Assembly (NCBI GenBank): GCA_963930655.1
Contig: OZ005608.1
Location: 16,244,001 to 16,308,000, forward strand
DNA from: Myrica gale
Taxonomy: Eukaryota; Streptophyta; Magnoliopsida; Fagales; Myricaceae
Length of the DNA stretch: 64,000 bases
Direction of reading: 5' to 3'
Below the pieces are notes generated by a model that was given only the letters and a program-made list of their open reading frames with translations, did not search any database and was not told where the DNA came from. The position numbers and the translations under genes were made by a program. Positions 11,090-22,131 of this stretch are shown here, piece by piece. Position 1 is the first letter of the stretch. Every line of letters begins with the position of its first letter.

Positions 11090-11330
11090 AAACACCAGAA
11101 GAAGAAGAGAGGGAGAAAAATGCTGAGAAGAAGAAGAAGAAGAAGAAGAAGAAGAAGAAGAAGAAGAAGAAGAAGAAGAAGAAGAAGAAAAGGAAGAAGG
11201 CCGAGAAGAATGGAGAAGAGCAGAAGAGGAAGAAGAAGAAGGAAGAGAAGAGAAAGAGAAGAGGAAAGAAGGAGAAGGAGAAGATGAGAGAAGAGAAGAA
11301 CAAAGAAGAAAAGAAAAAGAGGGGAGAAAG
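11090..11330. repeat. Purine tract with (GAA)n microsatellite
   Basis: About 240 bases almost purely purine on the plus strand, including an uninterrupted GAA run of about 21 units at 11,126-11,189, followed by imperfect GAA/GGA repeats. The minus strand gives a spurious poly-Phe frame. Mirror-symmetric purine tracts of this kind can form triplex DNA. Confidence 0.9.
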
Positions 11331-13480
11331 GTAGGTCTTAGAGGTCATTCGGCCATGGGGGAAAATTTCTCCCATGAGCCCTTCTTCTTGCACCATTTTC
11401 CCTTATTTGTTTTCACCCCCCCTTCTCTAACATGGTGACTTGTTTTAGGTTCCTATTTTCCATCAAAATCCATTGCCAAGCGAATCTAGAGGTAAAGGGA
11501 AGTGAAAATCCTAATATGAAATCTTAGAAACTGAAACCCTTGTGTAGAAGTTTCTGTTTGCATGCATGTTGAATTTGAGTACTGATGAGTTGGGAATGAA
11601 AGGTAGACATGCAAATTGATCTAGGGTTGTGAATGGAGGAGAAGAAGTTCTATTGGGTTGCAAATGGAAGCTTGTGATGATCGGTTATGGCTGACCGAAC
11701 CTTGCACATCATGTCTTGTGTCTTTTTTCTTATTGTCTTAGATTCACCTCTAGGTTGCATGCATGTTAGTTTTAATTAGAGAACCAAGCTTCAAGTGTTG
11801 AACCCTTAAGAATCCATAGGGATACACGGTCAGATTTGAGAAAAGGTTCAAGAGAAGCATTGTTGTAGTCTAGGTGTTTGATGGAAAGCCTAAGAGAAAA
11901 AGTAATGCATTGGCATTGGCCTGGTGGAGATAGAATCATGGTATTGTTGTAAGTTTTGATTTGGAGTTGTAAAAGTAGAAGATTTTTTTATGAGAATAGC
12001 TTCTGTTATGAGATGTTGGCAAGATCTGAAATTTGTTTTGCACATGCAAGGCCGGATATGTAGTAGTTGCGGCATAGGGTGTTGTCATTTGATATTTGGA
12101 TGGGTTGAAGTACAATAAGCTAAAGAGAGTGAAGGGGAGATTACTTCTCTACCTTCACTAATGCCCTGTTATTTCAGCACCTCCTTAGGGTTTTAAAAAG
12201 GTTCTTGAGTGTTGGTTATGATGCTTGAAGAGACCATAGTTGCTGCTGTTAATGAATGTAGTTGGTTGATAAGGAAACGTCATTATTGTTACTGTTGCAT
12301 CTATAGAGGTTAGATCTAATCCCTTATGAGCTATTGTTGTTGTTGTAGAACTCGTAGCATCAATAAGTTTAGCCTATTATGTTGGAGATCATTTAATTAT
12401 AGATAAGGCTTGTTGAAGTAGTTGTTGAAAACCAGTTGCTGAAATTAGCTTCTGCAGATAACAAAGTTCAAATTAGGAGTGACCTTTGATGCGATTGTTC
12501 TTATTCTTTGATCTTGAGAGAATTCTATGTTATAACCCCAAGAAATACTAAGATTTTAAGCCATACCTTAGGTGATCCCGATAAGTATTGACTGAGTTAT
12601 ACGTTGTTCAAGGTCCAGACGTCAAGCTGCCAGCAGTCTTGCACATCCAGAACTCCTGCCCATTTCAAATACCTTTTAAGTGATCAGTTTAAGTCCAAAT
12701 TTTATATATTTTGTCTTGAAATTTAATTTTGTAAAAGAAGAACATTTTAAGGTAAATTTCGTGTGATTTAGAGATGTAATGTATAAGTTGTGGTGTTTTG
12801 AAAGTGGAAGGCCAAGCTGGAGGCAGCAGCAGTGTTACTATAGGAATTTCATCTGATACGAAGTGTTTTTGAAACTGGATGGTAATTTTGATGTTTGTGA
12901 TTTTTATCTTCAAACTTGAACTATGAAATAAGAATACTTTAAAAGAAATTTCATGTAATTTGGAGCCATGTTTTTGAAGTTATGAATTTTGAAGCTGGAG
13001 AAATTGGGGCTGTCCGCTTGGACGTCCTCAGCAGCTTGCATTTTCGGATAAATCTTTCAAGTGGCAAACGAGCTCCAAATTACATGGAATTTTAATATGT
13101 TATGAAAATTAGAGTGAGGATCAGTTGGCATCCAAGTCTTACGGCTTCAACAACCTTAAGATAGAACTTTACATTGTAGGATCATCATTGAGTAGTTAAG
13201 AAACATGAGTGATTTTGTATGATGTGCTGAATTTAATTGAAAGATTATTCTCTATATCTAGTAAACCTCTAAATGACATTAGTATGACTCATTTGTAGGC
13301 AAGGTGCCACCGTATGCTCAAGTGGATGAAGGTAAGTGGAATATTTGTTATCAAGCATGACATGAGCACGTCATGAGCATTTGCATTTATTTTTCTCATA
13401 AGGATGAAAGAGAATTTTATGCAAATGAAAGTACAATTTTATGCTACGTTATGATATGTTATGGGGCTAAATAGGATGGT

Positions 13481-13783
13481 CAGTACCGTACCTAAGTATG
13501 ATAGGTGCATCCACTCCGAAGGACGAATGCGAGAAGGATGGATGACTCCTAAGGGCACCCACTCTGAAGGACAAATGCGAGAAGGATGGGTAGTCTTGAG
13601 GTATGTGCAACCACAGTGAAGGACGAATGCGAGAAGGTGTGGACCTCTAAGGGTTATGTCTAGCCATCAGGCCTGGGGCCACATCAGGGCTAGCTCGACC
13701 AAATGACATATTCCCAAGGGAAAGGGGAATGGTTCCAAAGGGAACGCACAACCCTGACTTCAGGGGTAAATGGAGCGATAGAA
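13481..13783 (+). repeat. Conserved LTR block with GAAGGACRAATGCGAGAAGG repeats (copy 1)
   Basis: Contains three copies of a short unit, 'gaaggacgaatgcgagaagg' and variants, at about 13,520, 13,562 and 13,618. These are followed by a less repetitive part: 'gtctagccatcaggcctggg', 'tcgaccaaatga', 'cccaaggg', 'gggaacgcacaaccctgac'. The same order recurs at 31,885-32,135 and, inverted, at 29,576-29,886, although the surrounding LTR sequence is largely diverged. Confidence 0.85.
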
Positions 13784-14402
13784 GAAGCCCAAATATGATG
13801 AAGATATTTTTAAGTCAAATTTCAAGTGTAAGAGTTGCATACATGAACATCCATTCATTCTGACATATTTTACCTGTCATCCATGATCATGTCCTGCATA
13901 ACCCTTACTGAGTCATTCAACTCACAGAATTTAAATTGTTTCATTTCAAACGATATTTTAGGTGAGAAAATTCATGAAGAGGATCTAGAACCCGAGGTTG
14001 GGGGTTGACAAGGGTACCCTCCCCCAACTTGCAATTCGTGTATATGTTGAGCTATTTTTTCGGGGACTAACAGGAACCTCCAATGTGTGGTGATCTTGGT
14101 CTGTTTAGTCTTCGAGACTTCAATCTCCTAATCAACTTACATTTTGTGACCAGGATGTAATTATACTTTATGGCCTTAAGTTATTGTCTGAGAATGGTTA
14201 CATTTTCTTACTTCGTATCTCTGAATAGTATTTTCATGAACTAAAGAAATTCTTATTTTCTGAATATAGTAATGGGTAGGTTAGTCATTTTAAAAAAAAA
14301 ATTTCGCTTCAATTTTTAGTAGATGCGCTGGAGCATTCATTGTTGGAATGCTCGCGGCTGTCATTAGCCTCTTCGGGCTAGCGTTTGGAGCGTGACATTT
14401 GC

Positions 14403-15932
14403 GACTAGCAGTTGTCTCACGTAGGTTTTTCTTGAGGATTTAAAAGATCCTACTGCTGCGAGGCCTCCAGAAATGACCCTGATTTCACCTACTATTGTTG
14501 GTGGGGAACATCATTCTGCTAGCGTCGCTTCCTGTCTTGGAGTCTTGTTTCCTTTACAATCTTCTCGGGGTTCCCTTTCGTTTCTTTCATAGGGCCTGAA
14601 ACGTTGATTCTTGGGTGCCTGTGCTTCCCTTCTGAATGGGTCTCCCAATTTGATTGTGGTGAATTGCCTGAGACGTCCTTGCTAAATAAGGACCTTGATT
14701 TACCTTTTTAGGTATACACATTCATTCGTGTCGTGGTCGTGGTCCTTGTGGAAACTACAGAATTTTCGGTCATTCCGCTTGTCTGGAATTGATCTCATTT
14801 TTAGGGGCCATTGTATCTTGGGATCATTATGGATTTCCATGAGGATCTTTCCTTGAGGTATGTTGAGAGGCATAAATTGCAACCTCAGACGATCTACTCA
14901 TTGTTTGGCTTGTGGTTCCATTCATCGTTTTCTCTCCGTTATGGGAGGTCTAGCTAGAGCCACTTCTTTTCTCCTTGTAGCTGCTGCTCCTCCTTGATCG
15001 ATGACTTGCTGCCGGTGAGTTGTTACCATGTATTCATCGTTAATGTATTTTTGCGCTTTCTCCATGAATTCTCCAAACCTCTCAGGGGTTTTTTTCCCAA
15101 GGAGAACAAAAACCTTCCTTTGGTTAATCCAACCACAATGGCAGTGAGGACCACTTTATCTTCTGGATCTTCCACGTTGAGTTTTTCAGGGTTAAAGCGT
15201 ACCACATATTCTCCCAGGCTCTCATCCTCCTTTTACTGGTTAAAGAGGAGGTGGATGGCTGGCTTTTCTATTTTTTACATGCTATAAAGTGGCTGACGAA
15301 AGCTCTATTGAGCTCTCTGTAGCTCGAAATGGAGTTTGGCCTCAACCTACTAAACCAAATACGATTTGATCCTGCCGATGTTGTAGGGAATGCCTTGCAT
15401 TTGGTAGCGTCCTAGATGTCTAGCAGATCCATCTGCGATCAATAGCCTTCTAAGTGATCGAGTAGATAGGTGGCTCCTGTGTATTTGTCGATTATAGGCA
15501 TGCAGAATTTGGATGGTAGCCGAACCTCCAAGATTCTTGATGTGAATGAAGATTCCACTTGGTGCATTTTGTTTTCTAGAGAGGATTGTGGCGGTTTGTC
15601 CACTTTCTGTCTCATCCTCCCTAATTCAGCTAAAACTTCTTCCAATCTAGCGTTGCCTCCTACAACATCTTCATTCTGTGCAGGTGGAGAGTGGGAGTCT
15701 CTGTTGTAGTGTGGTACACGAAACTCTTCGTCGTGTCTTTTCAGGCAATGATACTTGTGGTATGTGAATCTCTTTGTTACGCCTTCCTTGCATATATGTT
15801 TCTCCCGGTTGCCTGTCATTGTGATTTGGTTCTTGGTTCGTGCCGGTGCGGGACTCGTGGATGGTTTCCACTTACCGTTGCTTCGGGTTGCCTCTGGTCT
15901 TCCCTTTGCCTTTACTCTTGGTGGTCACCATA
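14403..15932 (-). pseudogene. Tat-type gypsy gag and start of protease region
   Basis: Decayed gag of the minus-strand element. The ATG at about 15,932 begins MVTTKSKGKGKTRG. Recognisable blocks follow: RILEVRLPSKFCMPIIDKYT with DHLE (about 15,440-15,560); FNPEKLNVEDPEDKVVLTA and GRFLFSLGKKP (15,060-15,200); and the knuckle-like FCSFHKDHDHDTNECVYLKR (about 14,703-14,765), which matches the C-x2-H-x-D-H-x-H-x-T-x-x-C pattern of Tat/Athila-type gag. Stops and frameshifts separate the blocks. The part from 14,403 leads into the protease at 10,507. Gag, protease, RT-integrase and the antisense ORF together define one element of roughly 8 kb once the insertions are removed. Confidence 0.85.
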
Positions 15933-17013
15933 AACCTTTTTATCACAAGAACTAAAACGTTTCCATAGATGACAACAACTGATGAATAGTTGATTTATGG
16001 TCAACATTTTGGAGTAAATGCATCTGGTTCCTCACGTAACTCCTTCCGTAAAACAACAAAGACAACCCCGGACACCAAGGTAAGGCACCTCCGATGCTAC
16101 ACGTTATAAGTTGCTACACGTTATAAGTTGTATTATAACTGCTCATGACACGTGTTATGGTTTCCTCTTCTTCTGAGTCTAGTATGACTTGGGCCTAATT
16201 ATTGTTCTTGGGCTTTGGTACGAGTGTGATCATGTCCATCCAGCTCAAATTGATTTGGGCTGGACTGATTCAATTTCGGTATCAGCAGAAAGAAAAATCT
16301 TTGGATGTGTTTTTAACACAACATGATATTCACCTTTCCTATCTTGAAGTTCCTTTAGGGCATGTTCATTTTTTAAAATATTCTAGAATACAATATATTT
16401 ACCAAAATTTACTAAACGATCATCCACAATCTCAAAAATTTCTACACAAACATCAATACCTTTTGCACAATGTCCAACAACTTTTCAAACAAACTCCAAT
16501 ACATTTTTCTAAAAAAATTATTACAAATCTTCTCTCTCCATTCTTTTTCACCTAACTCCAATAATTTTTTATTAAATAATTACATCAAATCATCTTTCTC
16601 TACACATTTTTACAAACTTCGACAAAAATTAAATATTTTTAAAAAAATTCACCAACTTTTACACAAAACCTATAAAACGTTAATCTACATAAATATTCAC
16701 AATTCTATCAAAAATCCTAAAAAATTTACAATTTTTTATAGAACGAACATCCAAAAGTCTCCAATTTTTGGTTCGAGTAAGTTTTAGAGCCTCTGAGACA
16801 CTCGATGGGTTGTCTTCATTAACGAGCTTAGACAGCCGTGGGTCTACTAACCAGCCGAGGAGCTTTTGTGAAAACACTGTGTTGTTCTTTGGGCCAATGT
16901 TAATTTTTTCCCAGCTGGTAGGCAAAAGTCATGTTTTGTAGCAAGCACTGATATACAAATATAAAATGAAAAGTACTTTTTTGACAATTAGTTTCGTTTT
17001 AAATCCCAAACTA
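15933..17013. other. Non-coding; small direct repeat, no gene
   Basis: Upstream of the Tat-like gag, so it may include that element's leader and 5' LTR, but no primer binding site or LTR boundary is clear. A 17-bp unit (gctacacgttataagtt) is tandemly doubled at 16,096-16,129. From 16,380 to 16,760 the sequence is A/T/C-rich and low-complexity, and its open frames are Asn/Lys/Leu-rich with no family signal. Confidence 0.5.
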
Positions 17014-17635
17014 AGGGTGAGAAAAATTCTGACCAAAATCGGAATTATGGGTTCCGGTTCCAGTTCTATAATTCCGGTTCCGATTCTGGCACATATTGGA
17101 ATCAGAACCAGAATGTATTTTTTTCATTTTTCGGATTTAGAACAGGAACCGAAAATTCAGATGAAAATATATAGCTCAAAACCTTGTAATTTTACTTAAA
17201 ATTTTGGGTGAAATTTTATTTTATTTTAGATGGGGTTTAAAATAGTGTAATTTTAAAATAGGGCTCACAACCTTTTTTTATGCCCATAATTTTTGAATGT
17301 TGTAATTTTATTTTTGATGAATTATTATTTTAAAATTTGGATGAATATTTATTTTTCATGTTATTTATTGTTAATTTATAATGTATAACAAAAATTTTTT
17401 TACAAAATTCCGACCCAAAATGCTTAATGGGCTTATTAGGGCCCAAAAATATCTAACCAAAAAATGCCAAATAATGAAACCAGAATTTTTGGATCCAATT
17501 CCAGAAATTCCGGTTCCGTTCTGGTTCCAATCCATTCTAGCATAATACTGGAACCACATATTTGTTTTCGGTGAGTGCCGGAACTGGAACCAAAAATAGG
17601 TCATTCTGGTTCCATCCGTTTTGGTACTCACCTGT
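17014..17635. mobile_element. hAT-like non-autonomous element (MITE), about 620 bp
   Basis: The ends are degenerate inverted repeats: 'agggtgag...gaccaaaatcgg' at the left, and 'acaggtgagtaccaaaacgg' when the right end is read on the minus strand. Inside are many 'ggttccggttcc' and 'ggaaccg' motifs near both ends, the signature of a widespread class of plant hAT-derived MITEs, around an AT-rich centre. No transposase frame. I could not fix an 8-bp target duplication. Confidence 0.55.
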
Positions 17636-19536
17636 ATTCTAAACAGAGTATTCTTTCTCGTTTGTCAAATATGTGGATCATACGTGGGCATATCAATATG
17701 TAAGGGGAGAAATAATAAAAAAATGAGTAGAAAAAAAGGAAGAAGAAGAATACGAGCCACACCATGGATATTTTTGGTCGGTGTCTAATTTTCTTTTTGC
17801 CGACTGATAGGAGAACGATAATTTTGTAGATTAATTAATCTCACTAGACAAGAAAGTACAAGACAAAAGCAATTCATGTTCAAAAGTACAATAACCGTGT
17901 AAGACCACATTGGCATATTCAATTTTAAACCCTAACACTATCAAAGCAGTGGGGGACCACAACTCATAAAGCACATGAAATAATACACGTTGTTCCCCAT
18001 TGAGAAACAAAGTCAAAAAAAGGGGCCAACAAACCCAAGGTTAATAGGACCTGCCCTCACAACACAATGGACCACACAAGAATCAATAGAAAAGGTAGAC
18101 CAGTATATTATGACCACAAATCAGTCCAGAATCCAAATTACAATTAAATGGGCAACAGATTTTTACCTTAGCAACCGTGTGTTTGCGCGAGTGACCTTGT
18201 CGAAGATTCGCGACTTCGATGGTCACCAGTTTGTTCGGAGTTGCTCCTTTGGTAATGTCTACGATTGCAATGCAGGTTTGATTTCTTCAAGCAGGGCATC
18301 AGAGCAGAAGATGGGGGTTCAATTAAGGGAGTGGAGATAGGGAATGTCTGTGGGGGGCAAAGGGTTAGGGCTCCAAGTCTGCGTAATTGGGGTGGGGGAG
18401 GGGGGATCGGGATTTCTTTGTTCATAACGACAGAACACTAAAATGCGCATTTAATTCCACGTGGCATGGCCTGATTGGTGACAATGTGTCCCACCATTTG
18501 ACACTTCGTCAGAAAAAGTTAAATTAACGGAGCCACATTGACGGAGGGACTTGTTTTTAGAAACGTCTAAAGTATAGGAATCAAAACAATTCAAATTGAA
18601 GTATAGAGACTATTCTGAAAAAATGGTAAACCACGTGACCGTAGTAGCATTTAAGCCTTAATTCTTCCTACTTTATTCGGAACAAAACGTGGCCATAAGT
18701 AAGGGAACAGAGTAGGTGAGCTAGAACTAGTCTAAAAGTTTCTTTTTTTATCAGATGCCCTGGAAGTCCATTTGAGATATCGTGACAAAAAAATTGTTTT
18801 CGTAATCTATTAATTCCGTGGACTTTTTATGTCTCTATCCTTCTTTTGGTGTCAAAAATATACTTTTATATATGCGTTTTAAGAAGACTTTGTTTAATTA
18901 GAATGACATGGATCCACTGCAACTAATATTGCTACTCAGTTAACTGAGTTCCTTTCGGTACTCTTAACGCCCAAGGAGTCCACTTGTCAATCGCGACAAA
19001 AGTTTGCTTTTTTCCTCTTGAGTGTAGGCGTTAATACTCTACGATTACTTAGAAAAACTTTGGGTTTACAATGAATTGAAAAATCATTATTTGAGATCTT
19101 TAATTCATAAATTATTAACATGATTGTTTTACAATATTTTTCAAATAATATTACTTCATTTAACATGTCACAGTCAGTATTACAAATGACATCTCTTGTC
19201 ACACATTTAAATACTTATATTAATTATGTATATAAAAATAATATAGATGATCACGATTATCAAATTACAATTATTGATTTTCGAGGGCATACATTGTAAC
19301 ATCAACACCCATTACAAGCGTAATAGGCTCACTCCAAGGTCCAAGTTTGGTTATGTGAAGCATTGGTGGCGAACACTTCATGGGAAAGGTGAACGGATTT
19401 CAAAAACTGCATCAAATTTCAAATCGAGATCGTTTGGCAAGTCTCGCTGTTTAACTCACTGAGATGAGCTCAAGTACTGTAAATGCATAAAATTAAAGTG
19501 AAAGAAAAATATTTTACGATTGTTGTCGGTGTCACA
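17636..19536. other. Intergenic sequence with no supported feature
   Basis: AT-rich. The short open frames (for example around 17,990-18,425, Ser/Pro-rich on the minus strand) show no recognisable domain and no exon structure. Nothing repeat-like was recognised apart from simple A/T runs. Confidence 0.5.
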
Positions 19537-20783
19537 TGTTGGCTTTTAGTCACAAACATTGTTTTGATGATAACAATAGAAATAATTGAGATGTGAAGCA
19601 AAACAGATCCAAAATGAGCACAGAGCGATCAAGCAACATCACCTTCAATGGAAGTACTCTTAAAGTGAAGACTCAAGATGCTAGGGTAATCTTTGTAACT
19701 CTATGACTTCATCTTTAACAAGGATTTGAACCACACACTTGCATATTTTTTTCAAAACTTGCATGAATTATTTTACCACTTATTTTGAAGATGTCAAATA
19801 CTTTAATGGCTTCAAAATATCTCAAATATATTCCCAAACCTTTTTATATACCTATGATAAGTTAGAGTTTAAAATTGGGTATTTTAAGTTGGTCAAAATT
19901 GATTTTTAAATCAACCAGATCATGTGTTAAGTTGAGGAGGTCGACCGGCTCATGAAGCGGTCAACCGGTAGCATTTAATATAGAGTCGTTAAGCTTCTGA
20001 CAATATGACCGTTGTGGAACGGTAACTTGAAGCAGTCGACTGGCTCGTTTTAACAGATCACTCCCAACGGCTATTTTTCTCATAAGGCCTATATAAAGTC
20101 ATTCTCACGCCTTTGGAACACAACAAAATCGTCCAAAATTATTTTACAAAGGCAAAGAGTGAACAAAAACCTTCCTCCAATCCTTATTCAAACATCATTC
20201 ACACATAATCTTCATTTTCACATCCTTGTTATTGTGTGAAGCCTAAGAGCTAGATATTTCTCATTGTAAAATCTACTCCATCAAGGGAGTTTTAGAGAGA
20301 AATTTTGTTCAACCATATACATTTCTAAGAGAGTAATTCTCTTGTATCCTTTCGGTGAGGGTTGTTTATATAAAGAAGGAGTTTGGAGAGGTTTGTTCTC
20401 AAACTCGTTCTTGAGGCTTGAAGAGGGTTTTCTCAAGCTCAAGTGTAAGGAAACCTTTCCCTTGGTTGAAGGGAGAATAGTGGAGAAACCTCAAGGCTCG
20501 GTAAAGGAGCTTGAGGGGTGGACGTAGGCGGGCTTGCTGAACCACCTAAAATATTGTGTTTGCTTATCTTCCTTTATCTCCTTAATTTGACCTACTAGTT
20601 TATTGCTTTAAAATTTTTACTTGCACAATTAAATTGCAAAACTTACTCTTGTGTTTAATCATTTATTGCAATCAATCTCATTTGTGAGACTTGTAGCTAG
20701 CAAACACATTCTTTAGGGTGAGTTTCGAAAAAGTATTGAAACCCAATTCACCCCCCTCTTGGGTTGCCTTAATCCTAGGAACA
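19537..20783 (+). mobile_element. 5' LTR of a SIRE-like copia element (about 1.25 kb)
   Basis: Starts TGTTGGCTTTTAGTCAC and ends ...CCTAGGAACA, directly before a primer binding site. It aligns along its length with the LTR at 36,686-37,927: same start, same 'cttgggttgccttaatccta' near the end, same order of motifs between. The U3 part carries 'ggtcgaccgg'-type palindromic motifs (19,938-20,045). TATATAAAG at about 20,090-20,097 is a likely TATA box. The matching downstream LTR of this copy is not in the window. Confidence 0.8.
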
Positions 20784-20787
20784 TCAA

Positions 20788-20800
20788 TTGGTTTCAAAGC
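20788..20800 (+). other. Primer binding site, degenerate initiator tRNA-Met type
   Basis: TTGGTTTCAAAGC follows the LTR end by a few bases and resembles TGGTATCAGAGC. The related element at 36,686 has TTGATATCAGAG at the same place (about 37,929). Confidence 0.65.
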
Positions 20801-20842
20801 TTGGTGCTTACTTTTAGCAAGATTTAAAAATATTGAGTTAGA

Positions 20843-22131
20843 ATGGCAACTCCAAGCAACAACTCTCATGTTGAGGGACTCTCAACATCTAGACCTCCTT
20901 CTTTCAATGGAAGTTATTACACCTATTGGAAAGAAATGATGAAAATTTATTTTCAATCCATTGATTATGATCTATGGCTTTGTGTTCTAAATGGACTTCA
21001 TTATCCTATGAAATCTGTAGATGAGAAAATTGTCCCTAAGACGGTCACTGAGTATACCGATAAGGACAAAAAGAAAATTTCCATAAATGCTAAAGCTATG
21101 AACATTCTTTATTGTGCATTAGATAGAAATGAATTCAATAGAATATCTACTTGTGATAGTGCAAAGGAAATTTGGCATAGTTTAGAAATCACGCATGAAG
21201 GTACGAACCTAGTAAAAGAATATAAGATAAGCATGCTAGTTCATAACAATGAATTGTTTAAAATGAAACCGAAGGAAAACATTAGTGGCATGCTTACTAG
21301 ATTTACGAATATTATAAATGGTTTGAATACTCTTGGAAAAGTGTACACTAACTCCGATTTTGTGAAGAAAATTCTTAGGTCACTACCAAAGACTTGGGAA
21401 GCCAAAGTCACCGCTATTCAAGAAGCAAAGGACCTCACCAAATTTCCTTTGGAAGAGCTTGTTGGATCTCTCATGACTCAAGAAATCACCATGAAGGGTC
21501 ATGAAGAAGAAAGTTCAAAAATGTGAAGTATAACTTTGAAATCCTTTGTTGTTGAGGTTGAAGAAGATGATGATGAGAGTGGAGACGAGGACATAGCACT
21601 CATGACTAGGAATTTTAGAAACTTCCTCAAGAGAAAGCAAGCAAGGAAGAACTTCAAAGATTTCAAGAGAGAAGAGCCAAAGAAGGAATACTCAAAGGTG
21701 GACAACAAGAAGGACCACATCACTTGCTACAAGTGCAAGAAATCCGGTCACATTAAGGAGGATTGCCCCTAATCAAATACAAAAAGAAAGCTACGAAAGC
21801 TACTTTGGAAGATAGCGATTCAAGCTCATCCGAAGAAGAAGATGAGGGAGAAATCACAAACATGTGCTTCATGGCACTAGAAGATGATGAGGTATATCTC
21901 TCCGATCTTGAAGATTCAAAACCTTCATATGATGAATTAGAAAATGCTTTTGATGATTTATACATTACGTTTGAAAAGCTTAAACTTAAATATGATGTTT
22001 TGAAAAAAAAGCATTCACTAGCTACAGGTGACCTTGATTCCTTAAAGGATGAACAAGGAAATTTGAAGGTAGAGATTGAGGAATTGAAACTAAAAGTTTC
22101 AACCTTGGAAATTGAGAACAAAACTTTCAAA
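20843..22131 (+). pseudogene. SIRE-like copia gag
   Basis: Starts at the ATG at 20,843 (MATPSNNSHVEGLSTSRP), 60 bases after the LTR. The first 227 codons are an intact copia gag (UBN2-type): YYTYWKEMMKIYFQSIDYDLW near the start, then AKEIWHSLEITHEGT, and LRSLPKTWEAKVTAIQEAKD. A TGA at 21,524 interrupts the frame, which then continues through an acidic segment to a CCHC zinc knuckle, CYKCKKSGHIKEDC (about 21,727-21,768). A one-base frameshift follows, and the next frame (from 21,763) gives an acidic Ser/Glu stretch and a long coiled coil (about 21,900-22,130). These are features of the long gag of SIRE/Maximus elements. The nonsense codon and the frameshift make it a pseudogene. Confidence 0.85.

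Larger units (their letters stand above)
10508..14397 (+). mobile_element. Solo LTR (3.9 kb) of a TGTGAGACCCC-type LTR retrotransposon
   Basis: Begins TGTGAGACCCCGACTT and ends GGAGCGTGACA, so it has TG...CA termini. It is flanked by a perfect 5-bp duplication, TTTGC, at 10,503-10,507 and 14,398-14,402. The flanks join into continuous Tat protease sequence when it is removed. No gag or pol is inside: the readable frames are low-complexity (a GAA tract) or random. Features shared with two other copies in the window (26,173-32,676 and 28,806-31,657) are the terminus, a purine tract, a conserved block (13,481-13,783) and a terminal stem 'tagcctcttcgggcta'. It is best explained as a solo LTR left by recombination between two LTRs, although a non-coding large retrotransposon derivative is possible. 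Family is likely Ty3/gypsy, by inference only. Confidence 0.8.

Noticed and set aside
10989..11396. 135-codon minus-strand frame rich in Phe
   Set aside because: It is the complement of the GAA/GGA purine tract in an LTR. Composition alone keeps it open.
16202..16787. Two overlapping plus-strand frames of 105-117 codons
   Set aside because: Asn/Lys/Leu-rich low-complexity translation from A/C/T-rich DNA. No motif and no exon signals.
17990..18425. Plus and minus frames around 18,200 that might be a small gene
   Set aside because: No recognisable family, no start context or splice structure, and the two frames shadow each other.
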